Notes under the pieces: model-generated
The model's database searches: none
What the model was told of the DNA's origin: nothing
What the model saw: only the letters and a program-made list of their open reading frames with translations
Shown here: piece after piece, positions 46,031 to 58,619 of the stretch
Numbering within the stretch: the stretch's first letter is position 1
Layout of the letters: each line of letters begins with the position of its first letter
Made by a program: the position numbers and the translations under genes
NCBI GenBank assembly: GCA_023238725.1
Contig: CM041538.1
Coordinates: 621,182 to 685,181, forward strand
Reading direction: 5' to 3'
Source: Scortum barcoo
Taxonomy: Eukaryota; Chordata; Actinopteri; Centrarchiformes; Terapontidae
Length of the DNA stretch: 64,000 nucleotides

Positions 46031-46991
46031 CAATGGAGTCCCCAGTCAGGAGCACTATCAAGTACCCCTCCCAGGGACTCCAAGAAGGCCGGGTACTCTG
46101 TACTGCTGTTCGGCCCGTATGCACAAACAACAGCAAGGCGCAGGGAAGCGACCCTCTCGTTCACCGGGTGAACTCCAACACATGGCGGCTGAGCTGGGGA
46201 GCTATAAGCAAGCCCACACCAGCCCGCCGCCGCTCACCCTTGGGCAACTCCAGAGTAGTGGAGGGTCCAGCCCCTCTCAAGGAGCTGGGTTCCAGAGCCC
46301 AAGCTATGCGTGGAGGTGAGCCCGACTATCTCTAGCCGGTACCTCTCAACCTCCCGCACGAGCTCAGGCTCCTTCCCCCCAGCAGTGAGGTGACATTCCA
46401 TGTCCCTATTGTCCCTGTTGCCAGAGTTTTGGTCCAGGGATTGGGTCGTCGAGGCCCCCGGCCACGACTGCTACCCAAACCACATTGCACCGGCCCCTCA
46501 TGGACCTTCCTGCGGGTGGTGAGCCTACTGGAAGGCGGACCCACGTCGCTATTTCGGGCTGAGCCCGGCCGGGTCCCGTGGGCAAAGACCCGGCCACCAG
46601 GTGCTCGCCTGCGAGCCTCAACCCCAGGCCTGGCTCCAGGGTGGGGCCCCTGGTAACGCCTAATCCGGGCGACGTAACGGTCCTTGTTCTTCCTTTATCC
46701 ATGGTGGGCTTGTGAACCGCTCTTAGTCTGGCCCGTCACCTAGGACCTGTTTGCCATGGGAGACCCTACCAGGGGCGTAATGCCCCTCGACAACATAGCT
46801 CCTAGGATCATTCGGGCACACAAACCCCTCCACCACAATGGTAAGGTGGCGGTTCAAGGAGGGGACTAACATTTTGTCATCCTCAAATAATAATCATTTG
46901 TTATGATATGGTTTCAAAAAGATGAAAGCAGTTGGAGAACAATTAAGTACAAAATAGGATGCAGGCTCTAGAGGATTCTATTATCTCAAAT

Positions 46992-47435
46992 TGTCATGGC
47001 CCTGGCTGTGCCTCGTGTTGCCTTGTGTTTTCCTTTCGTTTCCAGTACTCCCTGTCTGTCTATGTTTCTGTTGGTGTGTGTGTGTCTGTGGGTGTGTTCC
47101 TCCCTTCCTCGTTCTCCTGGTTTGCTGCTCAGCTCCTCTAACACACATAGCTGGAATTAGCTCATCACCTCACACATGTGCTCACCTGTCTTCACTCCCT
47201 TTATACCAGTCTGCTTCCCTTTGTTATTTGTCAGTGCTGTAGTTTGGCCAGTGCTGTAGTTTGTCATGCACTTCTGTGTTCTTGTGTTCCTGAGTGTCCT
47301 GTACCTATACCTGCCTATTTGCCGCTTGGTTGCCTGCCTGCCAATCAGCCACTTGCTTCAGTAAAATTCTACTACTTCTTTCTACCCGCCCCCGTGTCCT
47401 GCACTTGGGTCCATCTTACACCACCCACCATAACA
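46992..47435 (+). mobile_element. solo LTR, 444 bp, with 5-bp target duplication
   Basis: Starts TGTCATGG and ends CCATAACA, the usual TG...CA ends. CAAAT precedes it (46987-46991) and follows it (47436-47440), a 5-bp duplication typical of Ty3/gypsy integration. It is pyrimidine-rich on the plus strand and has a TTTATA box at about 47200. No internal region remains, so it arose by recombination between two LTRs. It shares general features, but not obvious sequence identity, with the LTR at 30649. Confidence 0.85.
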
Positions 47436-47440
47436 CAAAT

Positions 47441-48354
47441 GTGAGCATGCCCCCAGACCTCTCTGTGGTTTGGGCTGAGAACTGAATGTTTACAATGTCT
47501 GGCTCTGCCCTCTGACTTATTGTATGTATGTCTGTGAAACATTTATTATTAACCAGCCAACTTTTCTCAGAGCTGTTTTGTTGCAGCAAAATTTGGTGAC
47601 ATGAGGTGTAATTGCTACAGTTAATAAACATAATTATATGTAAATATTTTTGACTCAAATGTTTGAAGATATATAAGTTATATGTGTAAATAGGTCAGAG
47701 TGGGACATCAGCCTGAGGGAGCACACCATTAATGATGTTTGTGGCTTTGTGCAATATGTCTTTTGTAATACATATACACAGGTAATACGTCTTGAAACTA
47801 GCTGACAGGTCATTGGCAGCTCTCCCACATTTCTGTTTTCATAGTTGGCTGCAGCTCCTCTACCTGTATGTACTTTTTACCACCTGGGACAAAATAATTG
47901 ACATGATACCTTTAACTGGATCTCTGTGCACATAATTCTTCCTCAGGTGCAAATCGCTGCTAGATGACTAATCACACATGATCTCTTTTTAGGTCACACA
48001 TTCAAGTACATTTCTCACTGACTGTTCACTGACAGCTGTTTGATGATCACATACCTTGTGCTGTTTACTGTATCAAGTTCAGGATCCTCAGGATTTTAAA
48101 ACGTCCTCATTTTGGACTAAAAAGTCAAATAATTATACAGTGCAATTTGGACCAAATAGTGTACTAGCATACTGTCATGCAGATAGAAAAATAAAAAACC
48201 TGAATAAATGAGTGGGGAAATGTAATGAATGCAGACACTTCCACAGAGGTGCACTGCATGGTAAAATTAATCAATTAATCAGGACCAGTTGATTCTGGTT
48301 TTGTATCAGTATGGCAAAAGGACAAGATCTATGAGATACTACACTAAAAGTGCC
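47441..48354. other. unique sequence, no gene seen
   Basis: AT-rich DNA between mobile elements; no domain or repeat recognised. Confidence 0.45.
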
Positions 48355-48547
48355 TAGAAGGCCTAGAAGGCCTCGGGGCAGACCCAGAACACGCAGGAGA
48401 GATTATGTATCTCATCTAGTGTGGAATGCCTCGGTGTCCCACCTGAGGAGCTGGAGTATGTTGCTGGGGAGAGGGATGTCTGCAATACGTTGCTCAGCCT
48501 GTTACCCCTGCGACCTGGTTCCAGATAAGCGATGGATGGATGGATAG
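48355..48547 (+). mobile_element. RTE-like LINE 3' end, other subfamily
   Basis: The sequence GGCAGACCCAGAACACGCAG gives RGRPRTRRRDYVSHLVWNAS in one frame, resembling the C-terminal block (RWRDYVSQLAWERLG) of the Rex3 copies, and it ends in GGAT units. It is too divergent from copies A-C to be a simple truncation of the same lineage. Confidence 0.7.
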
Positions 48548-49055
48548 TCCTAGACAATGTCTGTTTCTGGAGCAACATAAACTCATGTAATTAAACACAT
48601 AAACACCTAACATTTCCTTCAGTATTAAAAAGCTGCTTTATATCTTCAGTTTCCAATTAGAGAAATGCAACATCAGTGCTGTGCAGTGCTGTTATCATAA
48701 TACCAGAGCTCATTAATCCTATTAGTTACAGTGTAAGCATCTTACTGCAGATTAAAAATTCACAGGTATAAAGGTGTCAATTATTTATGGTCAACATAAA
48801 CTTTGATTTGCGCTGAAGACAATATTTTTTATTTTTCAAAGTACAATAACAAACCTCTGTCTGACATGTGGAGAGACCAGAAAGAATTGGATGTGTGATC
48901 AGTTTCATTTATAATGAGGACATCTTGGACGGAGACTCATTCGTTTTGAAACAATCCAAATTAAGATAATGGTCAGCCTTGACAGAACCCTGGCTTGTTT
49001 TTGGATTCATCAATGTGCCTTCTACAGCTTTGAGTAACAATTATTAAGGAAGTAT
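48548..49055. other. unique sequence, no gene seen
   Basis: No feature recognised. Confidence 0.45.
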
Positions 49056-49195
49056 TTAGCTGTGATAGTTTGACCACAACTGCTCACAATCTAAAATGTA
49101 AACCACTAAAATAATGAACATTTTTCTAAAGTGATGCAACCATTTACTTATACAATTATCTTCTCTTATTCATATTCCTACTTGTCTCTCTTTCC
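49056..49195. repeat. dispersed repeat, third copy (5' part)
   Basis: Matches 10704-10862: GTTTGACCACAACTGC, CACAATCTAAAATGTAAACC and then the ACTTGTCTCT-like end. It runs into an LTR fragment. Confidence 0.75.
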
Positions 49196-49378
49196 TTGTG
49201 TCCTGTGTTTGTTGTTTTGTGTGTGATGCACACTTCTTGTTTTATTTTATATTCTTTCCTCCTCACGACTGTCATTTACTTCCTGCCCTTCTGTGTTGCC
49301 CACTTCTTTGTTTTGCTCTGCCCTGATAGCTTCCACCTGCCCCGGTTTAGTCTCCTCACCTGTCTCCACTTGCCCATC
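49185..49378 (+). mobile_element. LTR fragment related to the LTR at 30649
   Basis: CACTTCTTGTTTTATTTTAT, then ATTTACTTCCTGCCCTT, then TAGTCTCCTCACCTGTCTCC align in order with 30925-31065 of the upstream LTR on the same strand. It stops where the antisense LINE begins (about 49379). Confidence 0.6.
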
Positions 49379-50054
49379 AACTTTGTCCCTGTATTGTCTC
49401 TTTGCACTGCTGATTGCTCTTTGGAGCACATACCTGGACTTCCTGTACTCCTCAAAATCACCTGTTGTAGGCTGCACGGACTTCTCCATTAACCCAGGGC
49501 GTTGTTAAAATCCCCGGCCACAATAAGCACGTAGCCTCCGGCCTTGGGGTCTCTGTCCTGTTGATAACTCCATACAGCTCGTCCATGGCCTTGTTGGTGG
49601 AACATACACTGCTGTCATGACGACCGATGTAAACTCCCGTGGGATATAATACGGCTGGCATCTGATCATGAGGTGCTCCAGGTCCGGAGAACAGTCTGTA
49701 GAAATAATCTTCACATCTGAGCACCACTCGTTGTTCACCATGAAGCAGACGCCTCCTCCCTTGCTCTTCCCTGACTGTATTGTTTGGTCCTGTCGGTGGA
49801 TGGAGAGTCCCTCAGGAACAATGGCGGAGTCCGGGATCGAAGGGTCGAGCCAAGTTTCTGTGAAAACCAAAACGTTACAGTTTTTAATGTCCCGTTGAAA
49901 CGCCATCCTGCTCCGGAGTTCATCCAGCTTGTTATCCAGGGACTGAACATTAGCCAGAAGAATACTCGGTAGAGGAGGCCGGTTTTCACGTTTCACACTA
50001 GGACTCTGGCCCATGCGACCCTCTTTTCCTCCGCTGCTCAGGTTCAACAACATA
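49379..50054 (-). pseudogene. LINE endonuclease domain, partial
   Basis: Frame one (50054-49570) reads LPSILLANVQSLDNKLDELR, CNVLVFTETWLDPSIPDSAI (with the conserved E-T of the AP-type endonuclease active site), KGGGVCFMVNNEW and FTSVVMTAVYVPP. After a shift near 49570 the next pieces are MDELYGVINRTETPRPEA and, in a third frame, EEYRKSRYVLQRAISSAKRQ, the linker toward the RT. The middle of the domain with the D-N-H catalytic residues (GDFN, SDH) is reduced or frameshifted. It lacks an RT, so it could not move even if translated. Confidence 0.8.
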
Positions 50055-51644
50055 CAGTGGGGCAAAAAAGTATTTAGTCAGCCACCAATTGTGCAAGTTC
50101 TCCCACTTAAAAGATGAGAGTCTCCAATTTTCATCATAGGTATACCTCAACTATGAGAGACAAAATGAGAAAAAAAATCCAGAAAATCACATTGTCTGAT
50201 TTTTAAAGAATTTATTTGCAAATTATGGTGGAAAATAAGTATTTGGTCAATAACAAAAGTTCATCTCAATACTTTGTTATATACCCTTTGTTGGCAATGA
50301 CAGAGGTCAAACGTTTTCTGTAAGTCTTCACAAGGTTTTCACACACTGTTGCTGGTATTTTGGCCCATTCCTCCATGCAGATCTCCTCTAGAGCAGTGAT
50401 GTTTTGGGGCTGTCGCTGGGCAACACAGGACTTTCAACTCCCTCCAAAGATTTTCTATGGGGTTGAGATCTGGAGACTGGCTAGGCCACTCCAGGACCTT
50501 GAAATGCTTCTTACGAAGCCACTCCTTCGTTGCCCGGGCGGTGTGTTTGGGATCATTGTCATGCTGAAAGACCCAGCCACGTTTTCATCTTCAATGCCCT
50601 TGCTGATGGAAGGAGGTTTTCACTCAAAATCTCACGATACATGGCCCCATTCATTCTTTCCTTTACACGGATCAGTCGTCCTGGTCCCTTTGCAGAAAAA
50701 CAGCCCCAAAGCATGATGTTTCCACCCCCATGCTTCACAGTAGGTATGGTGTTCTTTGGATGCAACTCAGCATTCTTTCTCCTCCAAACACGACAAGTTG
50801 AGTTTTTACCAAAAAGTTCTATTTTGGTTTCATCTGACCATATGACATTCTCCCAATCCTCTTCTGGATCATCCAAATGCTCTCTAGCAAACTTCAGACG
50901 GGCCTGGACATGTACTGGCTTAAGCAGGGGGACACATCTGGCACTGCAGGATTTGAGTCCCTGGCGGCGTAGTGTGTTACTGATGGTAGCCTTTGTTACT
51001 TTGGTCCCAGCTCTCTGCAGGTCATTCACTAGGTCCCCCCGTGTGGTTCTGGGATTTTTGCTCACCGTTCTCGTGATCATTTTGACCCCACGGGGTGAGA
51101 TCTTGCGTGGAGCCCCAGATCGAGGGAGATTATCAGTGGTCTTGTATGTCTCTGTATTTTCTAATAATTACTCCCACAGTTGATTTCTTCACACCAATTG
51201 CAGATTCAGTCTTCCCAGCCTGGTGCAGGTCTACAATTTTGTTTCTGGTGTCCTTTGACAGCTCTTTGGTCTTGGCCATAGTGGAGTTTGGAGTCTGACT
51301 GTTTGAGGTTGTGGACAGGTGTCTTTTATACTGATAACGAGTTCAAACAGGTGCCATTAATACAGGTAACGAGTGGAGGACAGAGGAGCCTCTTAAAGAA
51401 GAAGTTACAGGTCTGTGAGAGCCAGAAATCTTGCTTGTTTGTAGGTGACCAAATACTTATTTTACTGAGGAATTTACCAATTAATTCATTAAAAATCCTA
51501 CAATGTGATTTCCTGGATTCTTTCCCCCCATTCTGTCTCTCATAGTTGAAGTGTACCTATGATGAAAATTACAGGCCTCTCTCATCTTTTAATTGGTTGA
51601 ACTTGCACAATTGGTGGCTGACTAAATACTTTTTTGCCCCACTG
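50055..51644 (-). mobile_element. Tc1-type DNA transposon, 1,590 bp, near full length
   Basis: TA flanks (50053-50054, 51645-51646). The inverted ends start CAGTGGGGCAAAAAAGTATT on both strands and match for about 110-120 bp with a few differences (GTGCAAGTTC and ACTATGAGAGACA in both). The transposase lies between them on the minus strand and has at least two frameshifts. It sits in the LINE 5' region. Confidence 0.95.
50270..51279 (-). pseudogene. Tc1 transposase, frameshifted
   Basis: The start codon is the ATG at 51279-51277 (MAKTKELSKD), placed just inside the inverted repeat. The first helix-turn-helix follows, then a frameshift near 51130. The frame 51080-50559 is open for 174 codons: RTTRGDLVNDLQRAGTKVTK (second helix-turn-helix), IWSDETKIELFG (first catalytic Asp), KHGGGNIMLWGCFSAKG. 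A second shift near 50580 leads to DNDPKHT (second Asp, about 50540-50570) and PDLNPIENLW (third catalytic residue, about 50450-50480) in other frames. All catalytic residues are present at the DNA level, so the damage is limited to a few indels. The enzyme is not made in one piece. Confidence 0.88.
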
Positions 51645-51867
51645 TAAAGGCTCTGCCTTGGAGATTTCCTGTTGTACGCTGGTGGTGGTGGCAATGAAAT
51701 ACATTTTTACACCACTGACCTGATTTGTAGACATTTTTCTGTTATATTGAATGATAGGGCTTGGTTTGCATATTTAAATAAATAAATAAATAAATTACAA
51801 AATAATAGAAAAAAAGTTGAGAGGGGAACTCAAGACACGACAGTCATCTTTGGCACCATCTTACTGA

Positions 51868-54024
51868 GGTAGGATTCGAGCCATCTAATAATTGAGTTTA
51901 CACTGACTATTGAGCAGATGTCACTATGTTTTGACATGACCAAATATCATAGGCATATATCTAATCACAACACTATGTAATCTGGCATATGATGTCTTGG
52001 TTCCACTAGTGCATCTTTCATTGCACAGAGCTGCTTCCTGACTGTGTGTATGTGTGTGTATCTGTGGTTTCCTCTTCCCTTTCATCTGCTTTGATTATTA
52101 TTTAGATGTTCAGACAAAAAGAGAGTCAAAGAAACATACTGGAAACCAATGAAAGCCAATAACTATAAAATAATTACCTTCTCAAACACACACACATACA
52201 CACAATGTACATACTTCCGGACACATATGTGAGAATGAAAACACACACACACACATGCACAGTGCAAACGCATGATCGGACACTTTTAAAAGACAGTCTC
52301 CACCTAACTTAGGACAAAAAGGGAAAAGAAAGAAAGGAAATAAAAATTAAAAGAGAGGAGAAGGGGCAAGAATGTATTTCCCAGACCACCTAAGTTGAGA
52401 TGATGTGGAGAGAGACAGGGCTCAAAGCAGGAAAATAGAGACGGAAAGAGAAAGAGACAGAGAGAGAGAGAGAGCAGGGGGGTATAAAGACAGATTATGA
52501 AAGAGTGTGACAAAGCTCCTTCAGCTTAAACAAACCTGACAACGTCTCAGCTTCCCCCAGACAGGTCTGTGTGAAAATGTTTGGCCTTAGCTGTCAGCTC
52601 CAACCATAACAGCTCCTGGTAATACATCACCATAATTACCCTGCTAAATGCAGCCATCACACTCACTTAGCCCACAGCAAACACACAGTGTCAGAGCTCC
52701 AAATACTTCTTCATGCTGTGCCTTTTCTCAGTGGACTGGTTCTCCATTTCAAAAAAAGAGAAGGTTTTTCAAATTCTAATAATTCACTATTTAATATTTA
52801 AGTATATATGGTTAGATTTTCATTCAATTGTTTTTTATCCTCTATGTCCACTGTTAGGTCATGTGTGTTCTGGTTCTGGGTTCTTCAGATATGGCTAAAA
52901 GTTATTTTTAAACAAGTTACTTCCATTTTAATTACAGTTTAAACAGCACAGTCACATTTTATAACATGTACTCCTTTTTATTCGATAATTGATCATCATT
53001 ACATTTAATGATAATATAAATGATATTGCAGACAATACATCTCTGTTGTTGTATACTATATAGTAACGTGTGTACCAATTGCCGTCTTTTTGCTGTTTAA
53101 GACTTCCCCACACTGAATTGACCTTTGAAAATTAGTTTCTTAAATATATAATAAAAACATTGTTGTTAAGGTGACAATCGCTGGGTACCCAGGTGAGTAA
53201 ATGAGAAATGATGTATGTAGAATCATTTGATTAAAATGACAAAGAATAAAATATAGAAGAATGTGTTTATGTGGAGTACATCACGTAGTTCTCTAAGAAT
53301 TTTAATTTTCTTACCAAAGCCAAGGACATATTGAACCAAGGCAGTATTAGTAGTAGTACTGAATATTATGTTACATGTCTCTTATGAAGTTAGAGGCCAA
53401 ATTATTGAATACTGGTGTTTTTCCTTTACATACTGAGGTATATAGATTCAGAAATAGTGTGCAGGTCATGATGAAAATTAAATTTATTTTTTTTAAATGT
53501 ATTTAGGTTTGCTAACTATTAAACTACTACGAGTAGTGATTATTTTGACTTTTATATTGGATACAATGAACTGTTTTTAAGTGATTTATTATTTGTTTTT
53601 TGTAGACAGTAAAGTCACTTTTTCTCTATTGTTAAACTCTGTAGTAATTTTGAGGTTGTATGTGTGCCATTCTGCATCTGGCATTTATTAAGCTGTGGAG
53701 TCCTTCATAGAACTCTTCCATTCCAACATATGTAAATATGGTTTTGTTACTTGCAGGTAATTTTTCTTTTATATGTTTTCAATTCTCACATTCTCACATT
53801 CTCACATGTTCACCATACCAGCTATGCACTGAATAAAACACACTTCTGAGGTACACTAGCAGTTCTTTGGAACAAATTAATTGTAAATGTACTGTAGTAA
53901 TTTTGTATTTTCCATATTTTGATTATTTATTGGTTATGAGGCTGTTGTAAGGCCTTGATTGATGTTCCATAGCACTCAAGACTGTTCTTTAATGAGCTTT
54001 CATTTGTTATACCTTTAGGTATTC
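51868..54024. other. unique sequence with simple repeats, no gene seen
   Basis: Contains (CA)n runs at about 52187-52204 and 52241-52256 and a (GA)n run at about 52461-52474. The rest is AT-rich; no domain-bearing frame was found. Confidence 0.45.
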
Positions 54025-54032
54025 TAATAAAT

Positions 54033-54393
54033 CAAATTCAAAATCAAAATCAAATTTATTTATTTAGAGCCCAAAAATCACAAACATTGTTTGCCTCGGA
54101 GGGCTTTACAATCTGCACAGTTGTGACACCCTCTGTCCTTAGACCCTCGAACCGAGTCAGGAAAAACTTCAAAAAAACCCTTTATGGGAAAAAGAAGAAA
54201 CCTGAGGAAGAGCCACAGATGAGGGATCCCTCTCCCTGGGACGGACAGACGTGCAATAGATGCCACATGTACAGAGAACAACATCATCAATCATATTATG
54301 GAATTATACATGAGTCGTAATAAGCTGTAGCTATACTGAGTTCATTGGTTTAGTCCATGTGTATGAAGGTATCACAGGTAATGGAAATGAGAA
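54033..54393 (-). mobile_element. 5'-truncated copy of the L2-type LINE, with target duplication
   Basis: Nearly identical to the last 330-360 bp of the L2 element at 40725 (differences are a few single-base changes and 1-3 bp indels). TAATAAAT flanks both sides (54025-54032, 54394-54401), an 8-bp duplication. The 3' tail has four AAATTTGA/TTTGATTTTGA-like units on the minus strand. The 70-77 codon frames on it are non-coding 3' region, not genes. Confidence 0.9.
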
Positions 54394-54401
54394 TAATAAA
54401 T

Positions 54402-56490
54402 GCATTGTTTATTTTATTTTAAGACTTGAATGCAATTATTCACTTATCCATATTTTAAAATTGTGATAAGCACATCTATTGAAATAAGACAAAAATGCAG
54501 TTTTGTGACTTGATGGAAAACATCAAACTGTGCCAATTATTTTCCCTTTGTGTAAGAATTCCCATTTAAATACATGTAGATTTATAAAAATGGCACAGTC
54601 ACTGTCCAGAACCTCTTAAAACTGGGTAAATTGCATTGGAAAGAAAAAGTCATTTTTGTCACATTTAAAAGAAAATTGAAATGTAAAGACCACTGCAAGG
54701 TGAAGTTGTTGAGATGAATATTTTTGATCAATGCTGCTAAAGTGGCTCATTCTCATCACACAAATTTAAAGACCAAAATCATATAATGCATAATCATGAA
54801 CAAATGCTTGTATATTATGCATGGAGTAAGCTTTGGGTGTTCCCTGAAATGGAATTACATGACTTAGGTTGAAAACTCTCAAAGTGAGTATTGTGTCATA
54901 TTCAATAGCTGATGCTTTACATGAAGCAAGCACCTCCCACAATACAGTTGCTTGTGAAAACTCTACAAATCAAAGTGGCTCAGCATACACTACACACACA
55001 TTCACACTTCCTGCATCGTCCATCTTCTCTCACATACCAGACAAACACTGCTCACCAAACAGGTTAATACATCAGACTTAGTGCTGTGCCTTCGGTTTAC
55101 CTATCTACACTGAGCTGCTGCACACAAAGCTTTCATTTAGCTGTCTTAATTTTGATTTCTCATTTACTCTCCAAGTAAAATGTATGTCTGTTTTATGTCT
55201 GTATTCATCATTCATCTCATCATCCATGTCTGTATACCTGCTTTGTCATGATTTCTGCTTTTTACTGTTTTACAGATTTATATTACATCTGCAATGGCTT
55301 TTTTTGTATAGTTTGGTGCATAGTGCAATTTTTCATGCAACAACATTTAGTGTTCCAGTGCTACAGTTTGAATTCACATTTTTATTAAATATATTAAACT
55401 ATTATACTGTAATTGCAACAAGTATATTTTATTTAGTGACATAATAAAGAAACATGAGCTCTGAGGATATGAATGCATTAATATTCCTCAATGAAATGTG
55501 GTAAATTTAAGGTTAATACTGAAGTGGACTCAAATCTCTGTACCTACCCTCTCTCTCTGTACCCATTATGGGACATCTTTCACTATTTACTTCAGTTTAG
55601 AGCACACATAGTTGTTAGATAACCAATAATAATAACAGTCTAATGTGCATTGGTGTAGCTCTAATGATAGCTGAGCACTAATGTTATCTCCTGTTAGTCT
55701 ATGGAGGGAGTGTGAAGTGGATAGCAAATGATGTTAGCATATGATTGTGGTTTGAGGAGGCATGATAAGGGAAAACAGATTAGAAGTGGTGGAAGTTTTG
55801 TTTGAAGCCTCTGATAAAAGTCTTTGTGATCACACACAAAGGCACAGGTGCACTGGATATGATAGTGACAAACACACAGTCACAGTCATTGGGTTGTATG
55901 TGTGTGTGTAGAAATATGCATAATGGATTTTGATTTAAAAGTGTGTCTGTATTTTTCTGACCTTGTATCCCACTTTTATTTTTTCTGGGTTTTGGGTTCT
56001 CATGACAATCAGGTAAAACATCCATCTTCACATCTTATTCTTGGAAAGAAAGCATATTCCAAGCAACTTTCAAACACGCTGATTTAAGGAATAGTCTAGT
56101 ATTGTACAGTACTTGTGCTCAGTACCCACATTCAGAGAGAGCATAACACTGATTGTTCATCTTTTCATCTGAAGTCCAAAACCCCAACACACCAACATTG
56201 CTACCCCAATGTTTTCTTTGTAAACCCACTCTCACCGCATTACAGAATATGCTGATGCTTCTCCACAAAATAAAGTTGTTGTGTTTTTTTTCTTTTCAGA
56301 TTTCCTCTCTCCATTGGTATGTCCCAATTATTGTACCATGTGATAGAAAGTCTTAAATTATTGGTCATCATACTATCAGTATTCAAACATATTTGAGCCG
56401 CAGCAAGACAATATCCAAGTAACTACGAATGAAAAAAGCTCCTGGACCCTGAACTGCACTATAACCTCAGTGTATATGCTCTATGTATAT
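54402..56490. other. unique AT-rich sequence, no gene seen
   Basis: No repeat family, RNA gene or domain found. Confidence 0.45.
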
Positions 56491-56640
<150 letters not shown>

Positions 56641-56760
56641 CTTTATTGATCTCCAAGAGAAATTCGCAGTTTTTATGCATTGTAATCTGTGGGGTATACT
56701 GTAATGTGGGTCAAAAGAGACAAATTCATATACTAAAAGGAGACAGGGCTCAAGTAACAA
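56641..56760 (-). mobile_element. LINE 3' end attached to the (GATA)n array
   Basis: CTTTATTGATCTCCAAGAGA and AATTCGCAG directly follow the array; on the minus strand this reads as a LINE 3' end (TCAATAAAG) followed by its tandem tail. The body beyond the first 50-100 bp is not recognisable. Confidence 0.5.
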
Positions 56761-57585
56761 CTATGCAAAGTGTGAAAGTGTTCTGTGGTACAAAAGCAGG
56801 GTCAGTTAGGTTCCCCCAGAGGTTAATGCAACCCTGAAAAACACAAATGTCATCTTAGGTATGAACCAGCAATGCAATGTCCTGATATAGCAGTTACTGT
56901 CATCTTGTATTGTCCTTGTGAAAAATACTCACATAAAAATGCTTTTTTAATTTTTTGAAAACATAACTCTTGGACTAAAAACACCTCTCCCAAAATGTTA
57001 TATATTCCTTTAACCTGACATTTTCCCTTTGTCTTTGAGGTAAGACTGTCCTGTAATCAGCTGTATTTGTAAGAGAGGCTCCACTTTGAATGTGTCGTCC
57101 CCTGTTAAAATGAGAGATGAATGACCAAAAGAATGAATGAATAAACTCTCTTCAGCTTGTGACACTGCAGGTTCCTGAAATTGGTGTGTTGGTGGTAGAC
57201 AGAGCAGCAGCTAAACTGTAATTTTAGCCCCTAAAACAGTGTTTAGCCCAGTGTCTGACGTTAGCCTGCAGACTTGCAGTTAGTATCTGCAGTCTTTTAC
57301 ACTCCATTAAGGGCAATCTTACCTCTCATCTGAGTGATTGGCCCTGCTGTGGGCTTTGTTGTTTATGACACTTAAATACTTAAATACACCAGAGTCACAC
57401 CACACATGTAAACTGACCCTCTGTCTGTCTCTTAGTGCGTGTGTGTTTAATGTGAAGCAGTGATGCATCATCATGCCTGTGGTCCTGTCATTAAGGTACT
57501 GAAAATAAGGTTTAGGAGGGTAAATGATGCCATCAAGCAAAAACACTCACACACAGAGACAGTGCTGCATGTGCTCATGTGTATG

Positions 57586-57587
<2 letters not shown>
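56761..57587. other. unique sequence, no gene seen
   Basis: No feature recognised. Confidence 0.45.

Positions 57588-57621
<34 letters not shown>
57588..57621. repeat. (AC)n microsatellite
   Basis: About 17 perfect AC units. Confidence 0.95.
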
Positions 57622-57623
<2 letters not shown>

Positions 57624-58582
57624 TTGCTTATATTCTATGGGATGCAAATGCCATACTCCATAATACTGCATGAAAGTTAGACAGCCTACACACCCACCCG
57701 CACCTCCAAACCTTTACAGTATTTTTCACCTTGCTACATAAAAAAGGCACTATTTCTTACGATGGCACTGAATGTTGTAAGTGCAGAATTGTCCAACATG
57801 AACACAATTCCCAGACACACACTGGGCTGCCCTTCTATATAATCCAAACACGATATTGAAGATATGACATAGACTGAAAGCGAAAATCTCCGAGATTTAT
57901 TTTAGATGAAATATTTCATATTTCTTTCCTTCATAAAGTTGGTTAGTTCTGTCTTTGTGATGTTCAAAACAGGTTTTCCCTCATGATTCAAGTTCAGTGA
58001 TGAATGTGATTTGAGAAGTCAATTTTTCTAAGCACATGCAAAAAGTAATTTCCTACATCAAGGATTTGCACACTCTACTTCTGTTTCTTATCATGGAGAG
58101 AGCATTGTGTGTCTTTCTGGCTCCTCATTTCCGTGTCATGGCTGTCTGGCTGTGGTCTGAAACATCATGCTCATGCATTACATAATGTCACTATGTGTGT
58201 TTTCCACCAGTTTGCAGCAAGCTCGATGCCAAAAGGCTATCCATGCAGACATAATTGACCAAGGATGTCATAATCCACCAGGCCCCATCAAAACATTAGA
58301 GGGAAATCTTGATATATGACTGTTCAATCTTTCTCTCTCTTTTATAGCAACCACTCTGCCCCACTGTCCCATTCTTTCCTTCACTATTTTTCTAACTCTG
58401 TTTGTCTTTTACTACAACTCTATGTGTCTTTCTATCTCCCATCATTGTCTATGTTCCTCTAGGTCTCATCTTCTTTTACTCTCTCTGTCCTTTTTCATTC
58501 GTTTTACTTTATTTTGCCTTTTCAGTTTTTACTTCTTTCTTATTTATTCTCATCACAGCTAAAGAAAGTAACAATTCTTGTT

Positions 58583-58619
<37 letters not shown>

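Larger units (their letters stand above)
43485..46863 (-). mobile_element. Rex3-like LINE (RTE clade), copy B, nearly full length
   Basis: The 5' end is at 46863 (minus-strand reading CCTCCTTGAACCGCCACCTT, as in copy C). It runs through the endonuclease and RT to about 43485, but the final 40-60 bp with the (GATG)n tail are missing. The site CGGTGACAAAGGGCAGCCCT at about 44382-44401 corresponds to the conserved sequence long used to survey Rex3 in fishes. Length 3.38 kb. Confidence 0.9.
49379..51867 (-). mobile_element. 5' part of a CR1/L2-superfamily LINE, split by Tc1
   Basis: The 5' end is at 51867 (minus-strand AAGATGGTGCCAAAGATGAC). After about 220 bp the Tc1 element 50055-51644 interrupts it at a TA. 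The LINE then continues through a basic linker and the endonuclease to about 49379, where it is cut off before the RT. The RT and 3' tail are absent, so this is the reverse of the usual 5' truncation. Confidence 0.75.

Noticed and set aside
54078..54320. 70-77 codon frames shared with 40758-40997
   Set aside because: They lie in the non-coding 3' region of the L2-type LINE; their sharing reflects copying of the element, not a gene family.
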